NCBI RefSeq assembly: GCF_030254645.1
Contig: NZ_CP116346.1
Location: 3,327,001-3,391,000 of the forward strand
Reading direction: 5' to 3'
Length of the DNA: 64,000 nt
Origin: Paucibacter sediminis
GTDB lineage: Bacteria; Pseudomonadota; Gammaproteobacteria; Burkholderiales; Burkholderiaceae_C
The notes under the pieces are model-generated. The model saw only the letters and a list, made by a program, of their open reading frames with translations. It did not search any database and was not told the DNA's origin. This document shows positions 59,327 through 64,000 of the stretch, piece after piece. The position numbers were made by a program, and so were the translations under genes. Within the stretch, counting starts at the first letter, position 1. Each line of letters starts with the position of its first letter.

Positions 59327-59412
59327 GGGGATCTCGTGGGCAACCCCGGATTATCCGCGCGCCGGCCTCGCATGCTCCTGCCACATTCTGAGGCAGGGCA
59401 AGAAAGTGGCTT

Positions 59413-59478
59413 TCAAATCAAGCACTTGGCTGTCGCGCACCCAGGCTGTGCACGGACTTGTCCACAGTCGCTGTGGAC
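59413..59478 (-). repeat. R element 4, inverted copy on the far side of the min locus
   Basis: Read on the minus strand: CTGTGGACAAGTCCGTG with TGTGGACAA at 59466-59458, then, 36 nt from the start of the box, GCCAAGTGCTTGATT (59430-59416). GTCCACAG (59460-59467) and CTGTGGAC (59471-59478) form a perfect 8-bp inverted repeat around TCG, which may also act as a transcript-ending hairpin for the ferredoxin gene. Same two-part layout as R elements 1 to 3, opposite orientation, about 2.9 kb away. Confidence 0.7.
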
Positions 59479-59485
59479 GGCGGGG

Positions 59486-59779
59486 TCATGTCTTGCGCGC
59501 GGGCGCCAGCTCCAGGTCGCTGCGCGGCAGGGCCACGCAGGGCAGTATCCAGCCCTCGAGCTTCTCCTCACGGCTCAGGCCCGGCCATTCGATGCGGTAG
59601 GCAATCTCGCCGCTGAGCAGCCGGCACATGCAGGCGCGGCAGGTGCCGTTGCGGCAGGAGCTGGCGAGCCGGAAGCCGGCGCGCAGGGCCGCCTCCAGCA
59701 CCGAGTGCTGTGCCTGCCCCTCGAACTCGATGGCGGGCTCGGCCTGCAGGCGGATGCGGAATGCGCGGTTTTCTGGCAT
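59486..59779 (-). CDS. Small [2Fe-2S] ferredoxin-like protein
   Basis: 97 residues from ATG 59779; the open frame is longer upstream but GC-shadow-like. Plant-type 2Fe-2S motif CRNGTCRAC (Cys-x4-Cys-x2-Cys, about residues 42-50) and a further Cys near 80 in WILPCVALP. This is the stand-alone domain otherwise found at the end of ferredoxin reductases. An electron-transfer role is likely; the partner is unknown. R element 4 lies 8 nt after its stop codon. Confidence 0.88.
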   Translation of the reverse strand: MPENRAFRIRLQAEPAIEFEGQAQHSVLEAALRAGFRLASSCRNGTCRACMCRLLSGEIAYRIEWPGLSREEKLEGWILPCVALPRSDLELAPARKT

Positions 59780-59907
59780 GGCGCCATCATGCCCGCGGGG
59801 ATTGGGGGCGGAAAGCCACGCTTGTTCGCGCATCGCCCCGCCGGCCCGCGGGCAGACTACCGGCCAGCAGGGCAGGCGCCCGACCGATTCCATTTCACGC
59901 AGGGCCC

Positions 59908-60975
59908 ATGGCACTTGAACTCTCACTCGACGGCTTGGCGGCGCTATCGCTGTTCGTGGCGAACGTCGTGGTGGGCGTGGTTTCGATCGGCACCTACTGG
60001 CGCATGACGCGCTACGAGCAGAGCAACCATTTGCACATCGTCAATGCCCTGCGCGAAACCCGCGATGCCGGCCGCGAGGCCAAGATTGCCACGCGCGAGT
60101 TGCTGCGCATGGTCGAGCGCCAGGAGCAGGGGCGCGGCGCGGCCCTGCAAGCGTCCGACCTGGAGGCCCTGCGCGAACTGCCCCAGCTGCTGCGCCTGCT
60201 GCTAGAGGGGGGCGCGCGCGAGGGTGACGATGCCGCGCAGGAGCCGGCGCAGCGCCTGCGCTGGCCGGACACGGTGCAGGAGCTCAACCAGGAGAGCCTG
60301 GACCAGCTCAAGCGCAGCCATCGCAACGAGGTCGATCGCATGCTGGCGCAGCGCCGCCATCTGCAGATGGAACTGGCCGGGGCGCGCGAGCGGCTGGAGG
60401 AAAACGCGCGCGTGCTGAACTCCTTCCGTTCGCGCACCAGCCAGTCGCTGCAGAGCCAGGTCGAGCTCAGCGGCGCGCGCCAGCAACTGGAGCAGACGCG
60501 CGCCAATATGCTGCAGCTGCAGGACAAGCTGGCCCAGATGGAGACCCGCGCCGACAAGGCCGAGCGCAATGTGGCGCGCCTGCAGCGCGATCTGGAAGAG
60601 GCCGCGCTGCGGCCGGGCGAGGCCACGCCGGCGGCCCAGGCGCAGACCGAGCAGGCCTCGCGCGAAACCCTGCTGGGTCTGGAGCGTGAGGCCCAGGCCC
60701 AGCGCGACCAGCTGGCCGACGCCGAGCGCACCATCCAGAAGCTGCGCCGCGATCTGGAGATCCTGGCCGCCGACCCGCCCGAGCATGGCGGCGAATCGGC
60801 CGCCGAGCCGGGCCATGACCAGGCGCGCGCGCGCCTGGAGGCCGAGGTCGAGCAGCTCAAGGCGCGCGTGGACGATCTGCAGGACGCGCTGCGCCGCAAT
60901 GTGGTGGAGAAGGAATTCATCGAGGAGCATTACCTCGCCGAGACGCGCAAGCGTCAGCCGCCGGCCGAGCCCTGA
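59908..60975 (+). CDS. Membrane-anchored coiled-coil protein, unknown function
   Basis: 355 residues from ATG 59908. One N-terminal membrane helix (about 9-31, LAALSLFVANVVVGVVSIGTYW) precedes a long region with continuous heptad-like Leu/Ala/Glu/Arg patterns (about 110-340: SLDQLKRSHRNEVDRMLAQRRHLQMEL, LNSFRSRTSQSLQSQVELSGARQQLEQTRANMLQLQDKLAQME). This resembles a single-span cytoplasmic coiled coil. I do not recognise a named family. The start is chosen because the membrane helix begins there; upstream codons of the open frame overlap the divergent ferredoxin gene. Confidence 0.75.
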   Translation: MALELSLDGLAALSLFVANVVVGVVSIGTYWRMTRYEQSNHLHIVNALRETRDAGREAKIATRELLRMVERQEQGRGAALQASDLEALRELPQLLRLLLEGGAREGDDAAQEPAQRLRWPDTVQELNQESLDQLKRSHRNEVDRMLAQRRHLQMELAGARERLEENARVLNSFRSRTSQSLQSQVELSGARQQLEQTRANMLQLQDKLAQMETRADKAERNVARLQRDLEEAALRPGEATPAAQAQTEQASRETLLGLEREAQAQRDQLADAERTIQKLRRDLEILAADPPEHGGESAAEPGHDQARARLEAEVEQLKARVDDLQDALRRNVVEKEFIEEHYLAETRKRQPPAEP

Positions 60976-61050
60976 AGCCGCCCGGCGGGCCGGGGATTTG
61001 GCGCAGGCGCTATGCTTGCGCCCCCGTCGACCCATCCCATCGAGCCCCGC

Positions 61051-62901
61051 ATGGACGCCATCCGCGCCTATTTCGACCAGCTGAACCAGGACTATCTCGC
61101 CGTCCACAAGACCAAGGAAGACCTGTTCTGGGCCACCTATATGGCCACCAGCGATGACCACGCCGGCTTTGCCCGCGCCGAGCAGCAGTACAAGGATTTC
61201 ATCTCCGATGCCGGCCGGCTGAGCGAGACGCGCGCCCAGCTGGCGCGCCTGCAGGCGCAGCCCGCCAGCGCCGAGCGCCAGGCCCTGGCGCATGGCTTGC
61301 AAGGCTGGTTGGCGGTGTTCGAGGCCAACATCATCGACAACGCCGAGGGCCGCGCCCTGATGGCCGAGCTGATCGCCGCCGAGGCGGCGCTGTTTGCCAA
61401 GAAGCGCGAGCTGCAGCCCACGCAGCTCGCGGCGCCAGGGCGCAGCGAGGTGGCGACGCTGAGCATGCTGGCCACCAACCTGGCCACCAATCCCGATGAG
61501 GACTGCCGGCGCAGCTCGCTGGAGGCCTTCCGCGGCATCGAGCGTTGGGTGCTGGAGAACGGTTTCCTGGAGCTGGTGAAGCTGCGCAACCGCTTTGCGC
61601 GCGCGCTCGGCTTTCCCAACTACTTCGAGCTCAAGCTGCGCAAGAACGAGCGCATGACGCCGGCCCAGCTCGACGCCATCCTGGACGACTTCCTGGCCCG
61701 CACCGCCGCGGCCAATGCGCGCAGCCTGGCGCAGCTGGCGGCCGCGCAGGGCGAGTCGGCCCTGCGGCCCTGGAACCTGCGCTTTGCCAGCGCCGGCGAT
61801 GTGGTGCGCCGCATGGACGCCTACATGCCCTTCGGGCCGGCCCTGCGCCGCTGGGTCGAGAGCTTCCGCCGCCTGGGCATCCAGTACCGCGGAGCGACCC
61901 TGCAGTTGGACCTGCTGGAGCGCAAGGGCAAGTACCAGAACGGTTTCTGCCACGGCCCCGTGCCGAGCTTTGTCGATGCGCGGGGCCAATGGGTGCCGGG
62001 TCAGATCAACTTCACCGCCGAGGCCAAGCCCGACCAGGTGGGCAGCGGCCTGCGCGCCATCAACACGCTCTTCCACGAGGGCGGCCATGCCGCGCACTTT
62101 GCCAATGTGGTGCAGAACTCGCCCTGCTTCTCGCAGGAATTCGCACCCACCTCGATGGCCTATGCCGAGACCCAGTCGATGTTCTGCGACAGCCTGCTGA
62201 ACGACGCTGACTGGCTCAAGCGCTATGCGCGCAATGCCGCGGGCGAGGCCATTCCCGACGAGCTGATCCACGCCCGCATCGCCAGCAGCCAGCCCATGCG
62301 CGCCTTCGACGAGCGTTCCATCGCCGTGGTGCCCAAGTTCGAGGCGGCGCTCTACCAGATGAGCGATGAGGCACTCACGCCGGCGGCAGTGCTGGCGCTG
62401 GCGCGTGCCACCGAGATCCAGGTGCTGGGCGTGGAGAGCCCGCGCCCGATGCTGGCGATCCCGCATCTGCTCAACCAGGAATCGGCCGCGTCGTACCAGG
62501 GTTATCTGCTGGCCCATATGGCGGTGTTCCAGACGCGCGCCTTCTTCCTGCGCCAGCATGGCTATCTGACTGACAACCCGGCCATCGGCCCGGCCCTGGC
62601 CGAGCATTTCTGGCGCCCTGGCAACAGCATCGACCATGACGCCACCCTGCGCAGCCTGACGGGCGAAGGCTTCTCGGCCCAGTACCTGGCGGACGAGTGC
62701 AACAAGTCGGTGGACGACTGCTGGGCACAGGCCCAGCAGTCGATCGCGGCAGCCGCGGCCCGGCCGCAGGGGGAGGGCGTGGCGGCGCTGGAGGCCCATA
62801 TCCGCGTGGTCCATGGCGCCGAGCTGCTGGCCGATTCCAGCGCCGGCGAGGCGGCCATGTGCGAGCGCTTCGAGGCCTGGGTGGGCGCGCACTATCCTTG
62901 A
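61051..62901 (+). CDS. M3 family metallopeptidase (oligoendopeptidase/oligopeptidase type)
   Basis: 616 residues from ATG 61051 (an in-frame ATG at 61012 is also possible). The zinc motif HEGGH is in LFHEGGHAAHFANVV near residue 345, with the downstream Glu in SMAYAETQSMF. The helical fold and length fit M3 oligopeptidases, which degrade short peptides in the cytoplasm; no signal peptide is seen. The stop overlaps by one base a TGATGG leading to the next gene. Confidence 0.9.
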   Translation: MDAIRAYFDQLNQDYLAVHKTKEDLFWATYMATSDDHAGFARAEQQYKDFISDAGRLSETRAQLARLQAQPASAERQALAHGLQGWLAVFEANIIDNAEGRALMAELIAAEAALFAKKRELQPTQLAAPGRSEVATLSMLATNLATNPDEDCRRSSLEAFRGIERWVLENGFLELVKLRNRFARALGFPNYFELKLRKNERMTPAQLDAILDDFLARTAAANARSLAQLAAAQGESALRPWNLRFASAGDVVRRMDAYMPFGPALRRWVESFRRLGIQYRGATLQLDLLERKGKYQNGFCHGPVPSFVDARGQWVPGQINFTAEAKPDQVGSGLRAINTLFHEGGHAAHFANVVQNSPCFSQEFAPTSMAYAETQSMFCDSLLNDADWLKRYARNAAGEAIPDELIHARIASSQPMRAFDERSIAVVPKFEAALYQMSDEALTPAAVLALARATEIQVLGVESPRPMLAIPHLLNQESAASYQGYLLAHMAVFQTRAFFLRQHGYLTDNPAIGPALAEHFWRPGNSIDHDATLRSLTGEGFSAQYLADECNKSVDDCWAQAQQSIAAAAARPQGEGVAALEAHIRVVHGAELLADSSAGEAAMCERFEAWVGAHYP

Positions 62902-62905
62902 TGGC

Positions 62906-63400
62906 ATGGGCCCGCTGAAGTACCTGGCCGGCTATCCGGCCCATCTCGTCACCCAGGTGCAGACGCTGATAGCCAGCGGCCGCCTGGGCGAATACCTGGG
63001 CAGCCGCTATGCCCAGGGCCATGAGGTGCAGAGCGACCGCGCGCTGTTCGACTACACCCAGTCACTCAAGAGCCGCTTCCTGCGCAACGCCGAGCCCGTC
63101 AGCAAGGTCGCCTACGACGCCAAGCTCAAGGTGCTGCAGCATGCGCTGGGCACGCACACCCGGGCCTCGCGCGTGCAGGGCAGCAAGCTCAAGAGCAAGC
63201 GCGAGATCCGCATCGCCAGCCTGTTCCGCGAAGCGCCGGCCGAGTTCCTCAAGATGATCGTGGTGCACGAGCTCGCGCATCTGAAGGAGCTGGACCACAA
63301 CAAGGCCTTCTACCAGCTGTGCTCGCACATGGAGCCCGCGTACGGGCAGCTGGAGTTCGATCTGCGCCTGTACCTGACGCATCGGGAGCTGCCGGCATGA
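62906..63400 (+). CDS. YgjP/SprT-like metal-dependent hydrolase (DUF45)
   Basis: 164 residues. The zinc-metalloprotease motif HELAH with a third His ([18 protein letters not shown], about 117-134) is characteristic of the YgjP-like M48 superfamily. The stretch [23 protein letters not shown] before it is typical. ATG 62906 follows the peptidase stop by 4 nt. The physiological substrate is unknown. Confidence 0.85.
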   Translation: MGPLKYLAGYPAHLVTQVQTLIASGRLGEYLGSRYAQGHEVQSDRALFDYTQSLKSRFLRNAEPVSKVAYDAKLKVLQHALGTHTRASRVQGSKLKSKREIRIASLFREAPAEFLKMIVVHELAHLKELDHNKAFYQLCSHMEPAYGQLEFDLRLYLTHRELPA

Positions 63401-64000
63401 TCTTGTTGGCACCGATGGAAGGGCTGCTCGACCACATGCTGCGCGACGTGCTGACGCGCGTGGGTGGCATCGACCGCTGCGTCTCCGAGTTCATCCGCAT
63501 CACCGACATGCTGCTGCCGAACCGCGTCTTCACCCGCATCGTGCCCGAGCTGCTCGCCGGTGGCCGCACGCCCGCGGGCGTGCCGGTGCGCGCGCAACTG
63601 CTGGGCTCCGACCCCGTCTGCATGGCCGAGAATGCCGCGCGCCTGGCCGAGCTGGGCCCCGAGGGCATCGACCTGAACTTCGGCTGCCCGGCCAAATGCG
63701 TGAACCTGCACCGCGGTGGCGCGGTCTTGCTCGACGAGCCCGAGCTGATCGCGCGCATCGTCGCGGCGGTGCGGCGCGCCGTGCCGGCCCATGTGCCGGT
63801 CTCGGCCAAGATGCGGCTGGGCTATCTGGACGATTCGCGCACGCTGGAATGCGCCCATGCGATGGTGGGCGCCGGAGCGGCCGAGCTGGTGATCCATGCC
63901 CGCACCAAGGCCGATGGCTACAAGCCGCCCGCCTACTGGGATCGCATCGCCGCGGTGCGCGAGGCGGTGGATGTGCCGGTGGTGGCGAATGGCGAGGTCT
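63397..64000 (+). CDS. dusC: tRNA-dihydrouridine synthase, DusC type (3' end beyond window)
   Basis: The first 201 codons are visible. The start [36 protein letters not shown], the FMN/catalytic cysteine segment [20 protein letters not shown] (Cys near residue 97), KMRLGY and [20 protein letters not shown] are diagnostic of Dus enzymes and fit the DusC branch (U16 of tRNA in E. coli). It overlaps the previous gene by 4 nt (ATGA). Truncated by the window edge. Confidence 0.92.
   Translation, partial: MILLAPMEGLLDHMLRDVLTRVGGIDRCVSEFIRITDMLLPNRVFTRIVPELLAGGRTPAGVPVRAQLLGSDPVCMAENAARLAELGPEGIDLNFGCPAKCVNLHRGGAVLLDEPELIARIVAAVRRAVPAHVPVSAKMRLGYLDDSRTLECAHAMVGAGAAELVIHARTKADGYKPPAYWDRIAAVREAVDVPVVANGEV

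Overview
High-GC proteobacterial chromosome segment, almost entirely coding. Gene content and order (flhDC master regulator, motAB-cheYZ, flhBAF-flhG-fliA, flgBCDEFGHIJKL, DUF1841, DUF3460, metG, minCDE) point to a betaproteobacterium of the order Burkholderiales, probably the Roseateles/Rubrivivax-type lineage. The order-level call is fairly secure; the lineage is inference.

Layout. 1-5.6 kb (minus): late flagellar genes fliS, fliD and three short flagellin genes. 5.9-8.8 kb (plus): a small TPR gene, then two complete tandem copies of flhDC. 8.8-20.8 kb (plus): a membrane-anchored methyltransferase, motAB-cheYZ, flhB-flhA-flhF-flhG-fliA and a soluble chemoreceptor. 20.9-27.3 kb (minus): a translationally coupled operon of a hybrid histidine kinase, a REC-PAS-GGDEF-EAL protein and a GGDEF protein. 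27.4-29.1 kb (plus): a second histidine kinase. 29.1-45.4 kb (minus): flgBCDEFGHIJKL running on into an HDOD protein, a 1257-residue PAS-repeat HisKA_2 kinase and an ANTAR response regulator. 45.5-47.2 kb (plus): flgA, flgM, flgN. 47.2-56.6 kb: general genes (DUF1841, kefC/kefF-like, ParA-like, MaoC-like, LuxR-type regulator, scpA, DUF3460, metG, a small basic protein). 55.7-56.6 kb: a gene-free block holding an ordered array of DnaA-box-like repeats. 56.7-64 kb: minCDE, PlsC-type acyltransferase, ferredoxin, a coiled-coil membrane protein, an M3 peptidase, a YgjP-like metalloprotein and the 5' part of dusC.

How it works together. FlhDC should switch on the class II genes, including fliA (sigma-28) and flgM (anti-sigma-28). 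I located eight good sigma-28-type promoters (local consensus T[A/C]AAGTTC-N11-G[C/T]CGATAA). They precede fliS, fliD, two of the three flagellin genes, the TPR gene, motA, flgM and the hybrid-kinase/c-di-GMP operon, so this cyclic-di-GMP module looks like part of the late flagellar regulon.

Most interesting signals: (1) the H-R-H'-S repeat array of DnaA-box-like elements between metG and minC, with a further inverted copy on the other side of the min operon; (2) the tandem flhDC duplication, in which both copies keep a regulatory region containing a 15-bp palindrome that has changed symmetrically; (3) sigma-28 control of the hybrid-kinase/GGDEF-EAL/GGDEF operon; (4) a PdtaS/PdtaR- or EutW/EutV-like kinase/ANTAR pair at the end of the flg operon; (5) an FlhG homologue without a P-loop.
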